DNA of 25,483 bases. Origin: a virus. The notes under the pieces were generated by a model. It was not told the origin of the DNA and ran no database searches. It saw only the letters and a list, made by a program, of their open reading frames with translations. The stretch spans positions 1 to 25,483 of the IMG/VR virus record IMGVR_UViG_3300045947_000122. One strand, 5' to 3'. This document shows positions 1 to 6,814 of the stretch, piece after piece. The translations under genes and the position numbers were made by a program. How positions within the stretch are numbered: the stretch's first letter is position 1; every line of letters begins with the position of its first letter.

Positions 1-135
1 CGGCGTCGCCGTCACCGGGCCCGCGTCGGGCGCGGCGGCGGCGTGGAGCTGCTCGTGCAGCGCCTCGGGCGTGGACTGCGCGTCCGCCGACTGGCAGGTC
101 GCGAGCAGGATGATCGAGAACAGCAGGGTCTTCAT
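1..135 (-). CDS. Small secreted or lipoprotein, 3' end beyond window (partial)
   Basis: The ATG at 133-135 overlaps the TGA of the preceding gene (ATGA), and the frame stays open for 45 codons to the window edge. The N-terminus MKTLLFSIILLATCQSADAQ is a typical export signal: Lys2, a hydrophobic core, then Leu-Ala-Thr-Cys14, which resembles a lipobox although Thr at -1 is uncommon. Cleavage after Ala-Asp-Ala is the alternative. The visible mature part is rich in Ala, Pro and Gln. It directly follows a gene for a one-pass membrane protein with a coiled coil, so an outer-membrane spanin (Rz1-like) is one idea, but the C-terminus is missing. Product unknown. Confidence 0.6.
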   Translation of the reverse strand, partial: MKTLLFSIILLATCQSADAQSTPEALHEQLHAAAAPDAGPVTATP

Positions 136-473
136 GGGGTGCTCCTTGGGTCTGGTTCCTTGACCGGCCGCGCCCCGACGGCGGCGGCGATCTCCTTGAT
201 CTGGTCGCTCATCCAGGCGACGCGGACCTTGAGCTCGCGCAGCTCGAGGTCCTGCGCCTGGTCGTGCTCGTCGTTCTTCTGGACCACCTGCGCGCGGGCG
301 AACGTTCCGACGAACGCGGCGGCGGTGCCGCCGGCGACGAGCAGCGCAAGCGCGACGCCGAGGATGGTCTTCCAGGAGTTGATCCGGTCGGCCCAGGTCT
401 TCGCCCGCCGGTCCTCGACGACGATTGGCGCGGTGTCGTCGACGTCGTGCCCATTGCTCTCGTCGATCGTCAT
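132..473 (-). CDS. One-pass membrane protein with C-terminal coiled coil (inner-spanin or holin-accessory candidate)
   Basis: 113 aa. I chose the ATG at 471-473 because AGGAGG lies six bases upstream; the frame is open further upstream without a better start. Residues 1-35 are charged, 36-58 form one clear transmembrane helix rich in Ala, Val and Gly, and about 63-100 are a charged heptad-like stretch predicted to coil. A short N-terminal cytoplasmic part, one helix and an outer coiled coil is the layout of Rz-type inner spanins; XhlA-like holin accessories have the reverse order. The gene overlaps an upstream lipoprotein gene and a downstream lipoprotein-like gene by 4 bp each, which fits a lysis cassette. 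No endolysin is visible in the window. The function is inferred from layout only. Confidence 0.65.
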   Translation of the reverse strand: MTIDESNGHDVDDTAPIVVEDRRAKTWADRINSWKTILGVALALLVAGGTAAAFVGTFARAQVVQKNDEHDQAQDLELRELKVRVAWMSDQIKEIAAAVGARPVKEPDPRSTP

Positions 474-865
474 GGCGAACCTCCTGAGCTCACGGAGATG
501 AAGCGCCAGGCCTGACGGACGTCGCACTCGCCGACCGTCATCGGGATCCAGTGGCGCGACGCTTCGACCGCTCGTCCGCTGCGCGACCGCACCTCGAGCT
601 CGTGCATCTCGCCCGTGGCGACCTCGTAGACGAACACCGACGATCCGAGCGCGGACGAGGAGCAGGCCCGCAGCTCGGCGGCCTCACCCTCGCGGAGGAC
701 CTCGAGGTCCCCGTCGCAGTCGGCAGGCCGCCCATCGCGGAACTCGCGCACCCACACGGCCACGGTGACGCGGCACGACCCGTCGGGCGAAGAAGCCTCG
801 GGCGGCGCGCCACCCTCCACGCAGCTGGCAACCGCGAGAACCAAGAGCGCGCTACGTCCGGTCAT
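470..865 (-). CDS. Predicted lipoprotein of unknown function
   Basis: 131 aa. The ATG at 863-865 lies inside the end of the tail-fibre gene (14-bp overlap); earlier in-frame starts would lie wholly inside that gene. The N-terminus has a short hydrophobic signal ending Leu-Ala-Val-Ala-Ser-Cys15, a good lipobox (A-S-C). The mature domain has four more cysteines (31, 50, 68, 114), which could form disulphides outside the cytoplasm, and alternating hydrophobic residues suggesting a small beta-rich fold. It sits between the tail fibre and the membrane/coiled-coil gene. Options are a superinfection-exclusion lipoprotein, an outer spanin (larger than usual for Rz1) or another lysogenic or lytic surface protein. 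I do not recognise the family. Confidence 0.75.
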   Translation of the reverse strand: MTGRSALLVLAVASCVEGGAPPEASSPDGSCRVTVAVWVREFRDGRPADCDGDLEVLREGEAAELRACSSSALGSSVFVYEVATGEMHELEVRSRSGRAVEASRHWIPMTVGECDVRQAWRFISVSSGGSP

Positions 866-1667
866 AGGTGTACTCGCAGTAGTAGGCGGCCTTGCCGTTG
901 GTGGTGTTGTCGTTGCGCACGTTGATCCGGTAGTACGTTCCAGTTGCGACGGTTTCCGTGAGGCCGCTCTGACCGATGTCCTGCTCGGTGCCGTTCGCTG
1001 CAGACGTCTGCGTTGAGCCGACCTGCGTCTGGTTGCCGCCGTTCGACCGCTTCCAGAGCGTCGCCGAGAGCGTCGCACCACCCGAGTTCACGTCGAGGAC
1101 GCGCACCTTCCACGCCTTCAGCCGCGCGCCGACGGGAAGCACCAGGCCGAAGCTGGCATCGGCGTTCGCCGTGGTTCCGGCCGTGATCTGGTCGGGCGTC
1201 GTCGAGGTGCCGAAGAGGTGTGCCCACGAACTCGAGACGAGCGCCAACGACGCCGGTAGCTGCGTGATCCGATCGCCATGCTTGATGTCCGCCTCGGCCG
1301 TCTTCACCGAGGTCGTGCCCTCGAGCGTGCCCGCAGTCACCGAGTCAAACGTGTTGATGACGGACCCCGACGAGCCGACGATGTCCGCGCCGGAGTTGCA
1401 GTTGATGTTGCGCGTCGTCGAGAGCGTGCCGGCCGTGTTGAGCGTCACGCCGTTCTGGAACGTCGCCGCGCCCGTCCACGTGTGCGCCTCGGCGAGGAAC
1501 CCGTCCAGCCAAACGATCCACTGGTAGATGAGGTTCAGGAGCCAGTTGAAGTACTGCGCGCCTGGCCTCTCGGGCGGCACCCAGCCGACGTCCTTCTTGC
1601 CCGGCGACGGCTCGACGATCGCACCGCCAACGTTTGCCCAGCGAGGCAGTGAGGATGGCTTTGGCAT
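852..1667 (-). CDS. Tail fibre / receptor-binding protein
   Basis: 271 aa. The ATG directly follows the TAG of the DUF2612 gene. The first 60 residues (LPRW, GKKDVGW, then QYFNWLLNLIYQWIVWLDGF) match the N-terminal attachment segment common to many short phage tail fibres. After it comes a low-charge region rich in Thr, Ser, Gly and Asn with repeated TFQNG- and NTAGTLSTT-like phrases, as in a trimeric beta-structured shaft. The C-terminal 110 residues are beta-rich with aromatic ends and probably form the receptor-binding tip. Position right after the last baseplate gene supports the call. No separate chaperone gene follows. It should bind the host surface, with its N-terminus on the baseplate; the receptor is unknown. 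Confidence 0.8.
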   Translation of the reverse strand: MPKPSSLPRWANVGGAIVEPSPGKKDVGWVPPERPGAQYFNWLLNLIYQWIVWLDGFLAEAHTWTGAATFQNGVTLNTAGTLSTTRNINCNSGADIVGSSGSVINTFDSVTAGTLEGTTSVKTAEADIKHGDRITQLPASLALVSSSWAHLFGTSTTPDQITAGTTANADASFGLVLPVGARLKAWKVRVLDVNSGGATLSATLWKRSNGGNQTQVGSTQTSAANGTEQDIGQSGLTETVATGTYYRINVRNDNTTNGKAAYYCEYTYDRT

Positions 1668-2492
1668 CTACGTCCCCTCTGAGACGGAGGCGAATTTCCC
1701 TCCACCGCCTGGGCTGGTGGTGTCGTCCAAGCCCTTCCCGGCAAAGGGGTACAGCGTCACCGGCGTGTCGACCGACCAGGTGAAGTTGTTGCTGAGCGGT
1801 GGCGTGAGGCCCTGGAACTTGTAGACCGGGCCCCCCAGCGTCGCGGCCTGTGCGTAGTGGTAGACCTCGAACGTCCCCGCGGGATCGCGTAGCGCGATGT
1901 CTCGATCGGACGCGGGGAAGCCGGCAACGCCCTTGACCGTAATCTCCGTCGCGCCCGTCGGAGCCAGAACGGTGAGGTAGGTCTGGCACGCCATCGTGAA
2001 CATCTCGCCGGCAACGTCCTCCTGCCACTCGAGCAGGCCACGCACGCCCGCCGCCTTGGCGTCGGCGAGGAACTTCGCGAACTCGGCGGCATCACCGGCG
2101 AGGATCGGCTCTAAGATGCGCAGCACGAAGCCGGCGGGGAACTGGTCCTCGAGCTCCATCTCATCGATGCCGAGCGTCCGGAACACAGCGTAGATGTCCT
2201 CGCTCATGCCACGCGTCTTGTTCACGCGGATGCGCGCCTTGATCCGGTTCCGGTAGGTGGTGTCGCTCACGCCATCGCGCGGCTGCCCGACGAGCCGTCC
2301 AATCACGTCGAGCTGCGCGCCGGCGGCACTGTCCAGGCGGTACAGGAGGTAGATGTCGCGCAGGACGTTCTCGACCCCTTGCGCGATGTCGCCAAAGCCC
2401 TTCGCCAGCTTCTCGAAGTTCGGCCGGCGCTTGAACTGCTCCGGCAGCCTCGAGAGGGCGATGTCGCGGTGGCTGACTTCGTTGAGCGCCAT
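1668..2492 (-). CDS. DUF2612 baseplate protein (tail protein I-like)
   Basis: 274 aa from the ATG at 2490-2492, which follows GGAG by seven bases and overlaps the gpJ stop as TGATG; a GTG one codon earlier is the alternative. The N-terminal third contains the characteristic phrase LDVIGRLVGQPRDG followed by YRNRIKARIRVNKTRG, as in DUF2612/gpI-type proteins: a helical domain with a conserved Leu-Asp-x-x-Gly element. The rest is a mixed domain and a Gly-rich C-terminus. These proteins sit at the outer rim of simple contractile baseplates and link the gpJ-like wedge to the tail fibre. The flanking genes (gpJ-like before, tail fibre after) agree exactly with that role. Confidence 0.85.
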   Translation of the reverse strand: MALNEVSHRDIALSRLPEQFKRRPNFEKLAKGFGDIAQGVENVLRDIYLLYRLDSAAGAQLDVIGRLVGQPRDGVSDTTYRNRIKARIRVNKTRGMSEDIYAVFRTLGIDEMELEDQFPAGFVLRILEPILAGDAAEFAKFLADAKAAGVRGLLEWQEDVAGEMFTMACQTYLTVLAPTGATEITVKGVAGFPASDRDIALRDPAGTFEVYHYAQAATLGGPVYKFQGLTPPLSNNFTWSVDTPVTLYPFAGKGLDDTTSPGGGGKFASVSEGT

Positions 2493-3832
2493 CACGGCAC
2501 TCCGTTGGAGAGGTTCACGGTGATCCGGCTGGTGTCGTGCACCTGCTGTTCACGCGGCGCGATCGCGATGGTCGTCTCGAGGGTCGGCGAAGCCGACAGG
2601 CCGATCTTCGCTGCGGTCACGTCGAGCACGCCGGCGATGGTGAAGACCTCGGCCTTGATGCGCGACGACACCACGTCCTTGCCGGTTGGCTGCGCGTTGC
2701 CGTGCTTGACGATCGCCGCCTCGATCTGGTCGGCGCCATCAGACGGGAACACGTCCGGATCCTTGATGACGTCGACGGTGACGTAGATGAGCTTCTCCGT
2801 CGGACGGCTGAACTTCACCGTGCGAACGATCCCCTGCGAGTCGGTGACGGTTCCGGACACGCCGCCGTGCGTCTGGATCCCCTGGCACACCGTGCGGAAG
2901 AGCGCCTCGCGGATGTCGGCCTCAGCGCCGCCACGAACCACCCCCTCCACGGAGTGCGGCGGCATGCCGTCGCCGTTCGTCACGTCGGTGTCGTTGACGA
3001 AGATCGTCGCCGACTCGACGTCCTCGACGTCGAGGACCTCCTCGAGAATGGCGTCGAGCGAGTGCAGCGCGCCGGCGACGAGCTCGACCGCTCGGCGGAT
3101 CCTCAGCTCCTCGTCGGTCTCCTGATCGGTCCCTGGGTTGGCGTCGAGCAGGTTGACGACCGTCTGCCAACCGGACACCGGGGTCTCGATCACCGAGATG
3201 GATCCGGCCACGGCGTTCTGCGGCCCCGTCTCCTGGGCTTCCGCTGCCACATCCACGGCACCCGTCCCCTCGCCGAGGTACCGCCAGGTCACCGTCCCAT
3301 CGGTGATCGCCGAGCCTGTTCCGGTGGGTCCACCCGAGCCTGCCGACGTGCCGGCGACGGTGCACTGGTAGGCACGCGAGCCGTTGAAGACCCGCTGCCC
3401 GACGACATAGCCGGTTGTCGGGGCCCAGGCCGGCAACGTCAGGAGAGTCACCTGCACCGTGGTCTCGAACCGCGTGCCGAGGGTCACCACGGACGCGACG
3501 CGCGCGAGCGCGAGGACGGTCCCAGGGGTGCCCGTGGCGGTGAGCGTGACGGTCGAGGGCGTGGCCGCCTCCCGGAAGGTCCCGGTCAGCGCACACAGCC
3601 CCTCAAGCGAGTCGCCGGTCGCCTCGTCGGGGTCCTGGCTGGCGTCCACCGCCTCGGCCACCTCCCACAACGAGGCCAGGGCGTCGGACAGGATGCCGAT
3701 GAGCACGCCGAAGGCCGACTTCGGTCCCAGGTCGATGTTCTCGCCGAACTCCTGCTTGAACGACTCCTCGAGGTCCGCCTGGATCTCGCCGAGCGTCTTG
3801 CGGATGAACCCCTCGACGGTGAGGCCGGCCAT
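2492..3832 (-). CDS. Baseplate J/gp47-like wedge protein
   Basis: 446 aa. The ATG overlaps the stop of the preceding gene (TGATG). The start GFIRKTLGEIQADLEESFK, the segment GDSLEGLCALTGTFREAA near residue 80, and NPGTDQETDEELRIRRA near residue 240 are hallmarks of the Baseplate_J / T4 gp6 family. About residues 100-200 form a Gly/Thr-rich beta insertion with a short phrase (PTTGYVVGQRVFNGSRAYQC) that looks like a small carbohydrate-module-like repeat found in phage structural proteins. The protein forms the wedge ring around the central hub and triggers sheath contraction. Its length suits the larger members of the family. The neighbours are the gp25/gp46-like protein and DUF2612, the standard order. 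Confidence 0.92.
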   Translation of the reverse strand: MAGLTVEGFIRKTLGEIQADLEESFKQEFGENIDLGPKSAFGVLIGILSDALASLWEVAEAVDASQDPDEATGDSLEGLCALTGTFREAATPSTVTLTATGTPGTVLALARVASVVTLGTRFETTVQVTLLTLPAWAPTTGYVVGQRVFNGSRAYQCTVAGTSAGSGGPTGTGSAITDGTVTWRYLGEGTGAVDVAAEAQETGPQNAVAGSISVIETPVSGWQTVVNLLDANPGTDQETDEELRIRRAVELVAGALHSLDAILEEVLDVEDVESATIFVNDTDVTNGDGMPPHSVEGVVRGGAEADIREALFRTVCQGIQTHGGVSGTVTDSQGIVRTVKFSRPTEKLIYVTVDVIKDPDVFPSDGADQIEAAIVKHGNAQPTGKDVVSSRIKAEVFTIAGVLDVTAAKIGLSASPTLETTIAIAPREQQVHDTSRITVNLSNGVP

Positions 3833-4206
3833 CAGCTCACCCCGGGCGCGGACACGGACCCAGAGAACTCGCCGAAGTCTGTCGAGACGGTGAAGCCGAT
3901 CGTCGCGACGCGCTCCGCAGGATCGAAGCGCAGGTCGAGCGAGGTCACGTCACGAACGCCGGTCACCTCGAGCAGGTAGGACCGGACGAGCTCGCGCACC
4001 GCCACGAAGTCGGGGTTCTTGACGAGGACCTGCTCGAACCAGGGGAAGCCCTCCTCCTCGTCGAGGAACCATTCACCAAGGAACCACTGGAGGTGGATGC
4101 GGCAGGCTTGGGCGATTGCCTCCCCATCGGACACCATCTCGATGTCCGCCCCGATCACAAGGTCACCCGTCGTTGGGTCCACCTTGAAGTCGCGGACCGT
4201 CGCCAC
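3832..4206 (-). CDS. Baseplate wedge protein, gp25/Mu gp46-like
   Basis: 124 aa. The best start is the GTG at 4204-4206; no ATG lies between it and the in-frame stop 39 nt upstream, and no clear Shine-Dalgarno is seen. The core QACRIHLQWFLGEWFLDEEEGFPWFEQVL matches the family signature (R..L....GEWFLD...G.P), in which a small alpha/beta protein joins the wedge to the innermost sheath layer. The C-terminal half (RDVTSLDLRFDPAERVATIGFTVSTDFGE) fits the beta strands of gp25/gp46-like proteins. It lies between the spike gene and the gpJ-like gene, its usual place. Upstream, 4207-4245 is a 39-bp non-coding spacer in which I see no promoter beyond a lone CCCAAC. Confidence 0.85.
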   Translation of the reverse strand: MATVRDFKVDPTTGDLVIGADIEMVSDGEAIAQACRIHLQWFLGEWFLDEEEGFPWFEQVLVKNPDFVAVRELVRSYLLEVTGVRDVTSLDLRFDPAERVATIGFTVSTDFGEFSGSVSAPGVS

Positions 4207-4245
4207 GTCGAGATGACGGTAGCGGTCGAGGGCTAGCGTGTTGGG

Positions 4246-4893
4246 TCAGCCGCCCTTGAGGACGGTGGTGCCGGTCGCCGCACTTGCTGGCTGGTTCGGA
4301 GCCCCTGTCACGCCTGATACAGGGTCATTGTGGGTGTGGCTGTTGTACGTCGAGATCGCGGACGCCAGCTCGGCGAGGAGGGCGAGCGCCGCGGTCCCGC
4401 CCGCTTGGATCTGCGTCCCGGTGATGTCGATTCGGGGCGTGGTGTCCTTGCCGATCGTCATCCGGTCGATGGGGGCGCTCCCCAGCGGATGCGCGAAGTC
4501 CCTCAGCCCGGGGATCGCGACCGCGTCCATGAGCGCGTGCCGGTGGTAGATGCCTGGGTCCACCGGACCCCCGCCCTGGTCGAGCCAGCGGTCGAGCGAC
4601 GAGCAGCTGAAGAGCAGCGCGACGGTGTCCCCCACCGCCACCGGGAAGGTGACGCGGAAGCCGCCGGCGCCGGGGAATACGACGGGCACATTGGGGACGA
4701 CCGGCAGGTCCTCGACGACGCGCTCCTCGCCCTCGTCGAGAAACCAGTCCTTGATGAGCGGCTGCACGTCGGCCTGCTGGAGAGCGGCGTCGTAGCGCAC
4801 GACCTTCCCCGGGAGCATCGTCCGCAGGCCGGCCATGGCCGCATGGACGGCGGCGTCCAGCACCTTGGCCATCGTCGGGCTGCGCGTCGTCAC
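4246..4893 (-). CDS. Baseplate spike, Gp138 N-terminal domain type
   Basis: 215 aa from the GTG at 4891-4893 (GTGA overlap with the hub gene); an ATG seven codons later is possible. Residues about 8-120 show the Gp138-type OB-fold: PGKVVRYDAALQQADVQPL, then VVFPGAGGFRVTFPVAVGDTVALLFS, and LDRWL. The C-terminus has the His-rich motif SHTHNDPVSGVTGAP, typical of the needle tip where His residues hold a metal ion. The trimer forms the membrane-piercing spike under the hub. It resembles the spike of cyanophage Pam3 and of phage phi92, after which the domain is named. The last residues are Gly/Thr-rich and may complete the needle. Confidence 0.88.
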   Translation of the reverse strand: MTTRSPTMAKVLDAAVHAAMAGLRTMLPGKVVRYDAALQQADVQPLIKDWFLDEGEERVVEDLPVVPNVPVVFPGAGGFRVTFPVAVGDTVALLFSCSSLDRWLDQGGGPVDPGIYHRHALMDAVAIPGLRDFAHPLGSAPIDRMTIGKDTTPRIDITGTQIQAGGTAALALLAELASAISTYNSHTHNDPVSGVTGAPNQPASAATGTTVLKGG

Positions 4894-5789
4894 AGCGGCA
4901 CTACCTCGGCCGTCGAGTACCACTCGCCCCCTGCCGTGTCCCCCGAATGCTCCACCTTGTGCACGACGTACCTGCCCTTCTGCGCCGCGGCGTCGAGCTC
5001 GAGCTGCCCGCCAGGGCGGATGGTCGGCTGCAGGAGTGAGCGCACGCGCAACACCGGCGGACCGCCCTGCTTCAGGGGCGAGCCGAACTCGGGCGAGCCG
5101 ATGAGACCTGAGTCCGGTGTGAGAAGCACCGCCCCGCCGGACATGGCCGCGTCGACCTTCAAGATCTGCAACCGTCCGTCCTGGATCGACCACTCGTAGC
5201 CCTGCGCAGAGAGCGCCTTGGTCAGTTCTCGGCTCGCCGGACCGTGGGCGACGTAGCCGTGCTTGAAGTGCCCCTTCACGCTGCCGGCCTGCTCGACCAG
5301 GTTTCCGAGGTCGAGGCCCATGCGCTTCCCGATCTCGTGCACGATCGTCGTCGCGGGGGTACCACCCTTGAATGCGATGTTCACGCGGGCATGGCGGAAC
5401 GCGCGCTCTCCGTCACCCGCCTGGATCTTCGTCGCCCATTCCGCGCCGGGGTGTGTGTGCTCGATGAGACGCACGTCGCCCCCGAAGACCTGCGCCATCG
5501 TGTCCGCGTAGCCGGCCTGCAGGATGAGCTTGGCGCCCTTCGCCTGCATGCCTCCACGCGTCGCCTCCGCGAGGTTGAAGATCGTCGCCTCGCAGGTGTT
5601 CGGTTCCTTGCTCCTGGTCTTCACCACGCGGAACTGCACGCGCAGCTCCTCGACCTCGATGGCGTTGAGCGACACGCCGGCGAAGTCCTCGGCCATCGGC
5701 TGAGCCACCGTGACGCGCACCCGCCTCTCGAAGAGAGAGAAGCCCTGCGTCGGCTTGAGGGGCAGAAGCGCCGAGCCGAAGAACGGCAC
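4890..5789 (-). CDS. Baseplate hub protein (gp27/gpD-like)
   Basis: 299 aa with a GTG start at 5787-5789, abutting the TAG of the plug gene. The sequence near the start gives a strand-rich domain (LRVQFRVVKTRSKEPNTCEATIFNL) typical of hub proteins that begin with a beta-barrel tube domain. It continues with GDGERAFRHARVNIAFKGGTPATTIVHEIGKRMGL, a phrase seen in phage late-control D-like hubs, and ends with a tube-domain strand set (GRYVVHKVEHSGDTAGGEWYSTAEV). The trimer joins the hexameric tube to the spike. Location between the plug and the spike supports it. A lytic enzyme domain, present in some hubs, is absent. Confidence 0.85.
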   Translation of the reverse strand: MPFFGSALLPLKPTQGFSLFERRVRVTVAQPMAEDFAGVSLNAIEVEELRVQFRVVKTRSKEPNTCEATIFNLAEATRGGMQAKGAKLILQAGYADTMAQVFGGDVRLIEHTHPGAEWATKIQAGDGERAFRHARVNIAFKGGTPATTIVHEIGKRMGLDLGNLVEQAGSVKGHFKHGYVAHGPASRELTKALSAQGYEWSIQDGRLQILKVDAAMSGGAVLLTPDSGLIGSPEFGSPLKQGGPPVLRVRSLLQPTIRPGGQLELDAAAQKGRYVVHKVEHSGDTAGGEWYSTAEVVPL

Positions 5790-6122
5790 CTAGCCAGGAC
5801 CCCCGACCTCGAAGTACTCGAGCTGCACGCGGCTGCCGAGCTCGCCGAGGCCAGGGTCACGCCCCTCGCCCGACGTGTCCACCGCCAAGAGGGCGCCCGG
5901 TGGCATGCCCTTTACGCCCCGCGCGCGCGCAGCCAGCGGGAGCCCGACCGTGACGCGGATGCTCGTGCGGATGGGCGTCCCGTCCTCGGTCCGCACGTCC
6001 ATGAACCAACCGCTGTCGCGGTCGTTCCAGTAGAACTCTAGCGTGTACGTCGCGCCGTCGAGCACCACCTGGAGGTCGAAGTGGGTCAGCTCTGGGTCGG
6101 TGGGCAGCGGCAGCGTCGCCAT
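5790..6122 (-). CDS. Baseplate plug protein (Pam3 plug type)
   Basis: 110 aa. The ATG at 6120-6122 overlaps the preceding stop (TGATG). The pattern FDLQVVLDGATYTLEFYWN, then SGWFMDVRTEDGTPI, PPGALLAVDTSG and LGSRVQLEYFE matches the small phage baseplate plug family described in cyanophage Pam3. These proteins fill the lower channel of the tube and prevent early DNA release. Almost the whole protein is this single beta-rich domain and the length equals that of the family. It lies between the Dit-like protein and the hub, the expected position in this simplified type of contractile tail. I rely on pattern recall, not on an alignment. Confidence 0.85.
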   Translation of the reverse strand: MATLPLPTDPELTHFDLQVVLDGATYTLEFYWNDRDSGWFMDVRTEDGTPIRTSIRVTVGLPLAARARGVKGMPPGALLAVDTSGEGRDPGLGELGSRVQLEYFEVGGPG

Positions 6123-6814
6123 CAGAGCAGGCCCCAGTTCTTGAACGCCGGGCCACCGTACTGCTCCAGCGTGGACGCCTTCCGGGACGTCGACACGTCC
6201 TCGAAGACGTTGTTGAACTGCTTGTTCACCGCCTTCACCTTCGCGTCGGTGATCCGCTTGCCCGACTTCTTCCCGAGGCGCACCTTCCTTCGCCCGTTGG
6301 CCTTCTTCGTCTTCTTCTGGCGCAGGGTCGTCGTCTTGTTCTTGACGATGACGAGCTCGCGGAACGTGGCGGAGAACCGCAGGGCGTCCCCGGTCCGCGG
6401 GTCGCGCGGCACGCTGAGGCTGGTCATCAGCATGTTCGTGTACGTCCGCAGCTGGGTGATGACCGTGATCAGCTTCGGCGTCCTCCGCAGCGCCTCGAGC
6501 TTCGCGTACGCCTCTTCGGCGTAGCCCGGGCTGTCCCTCAGCGCGTCCTCGGGGGACGTCGTCTCGAGCTGCTGTCCGAACGCCTCGACGATCCGCCTGG
6601 ACTGCGTGCTGTTGAGGGGCGTATTCGTGACGATCCCCTCGACGGTGAACATCGCCGGCTTCGTGCGGGCGTGGTCGGTGACGTTGGCGCCCTCCTCGAC
6701 GGGATGGTCTGTCACCTCCACCTCGCCCTGGTGCACCTCGCTCGTCGTCACGTCGCACGTGATCGTATCGATCTGCGTCGGCGTCACCTTCGCGATGATC
6801 TTCATCTCGGCCAT
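6122..6814 (-). CDS. Dit-like baseplate/tail protein
   Basis: 230 aa; the ATG directly follows the TAG of the tape-measure gene. Residues 1-150 hold a beta-rich domain with HQGEVEVTDHPVEEGANVTDHARTKP and FTVEGIVTNTPL, typical of Dit-like proteins (tube-like fold that begins the baseplate). Residues 165-200 are strikingly basic, with many Lys and Arg (RQKKTKKANGRRKVRLGKKSGKR is the core), unusual for this family; it may contact the tape measure or DNA in the tube lumen. The last 35 residues are a mostly polar tail ending FKNWGLL. Between the tape measure and the plug gene is the standard location. Confidence is good for the domain, low for the role of the basic segment. Confidence 0.8.
   Translation of the reverse strand: MAEMKIIAKVTPTQIDTITCDVTTSEVHQGEVEVTDHPVEEGANVTDHARTKPAMFTVEGIVTNTPLNSTQSRRIVEAFGQQLETTSPEDALRDSPGYAEEAYAKLEALRRTPKLITVITQLRTYTNMLMTSLSVPRDPRTGDALRFSATFRELVIVKNKTTTLRQKKTKKANGRRKVRLGKKSGKRITDAKVKAVNKQFNNVFEDVSTSRKASTLEQYGGPAFKNWGLL

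Noticed and set aside
2537-3979. Long plus-strand open frame of 480 codons
   Set aside because: Composition is rich in Arg, Asp, His and Gly with no recognisable domain, as expected for the antisense of a GC-rich gene; it lies opposite the gpJ-like gene, which is clearly real. Similar long plus-strand frames at 6671-8257, 16353-18548, 18457-20721, 20914-22491 and 22292-23809 were rejected for the same reason.
4207-4245. CCCAAC in the spacer before the gp25/gp46-like gene as a third copy of the promoter motif
   Set aside because: The second element (CGTGTGTAGTGGTG) is absent at the required distance, so only a chance match to six bases.
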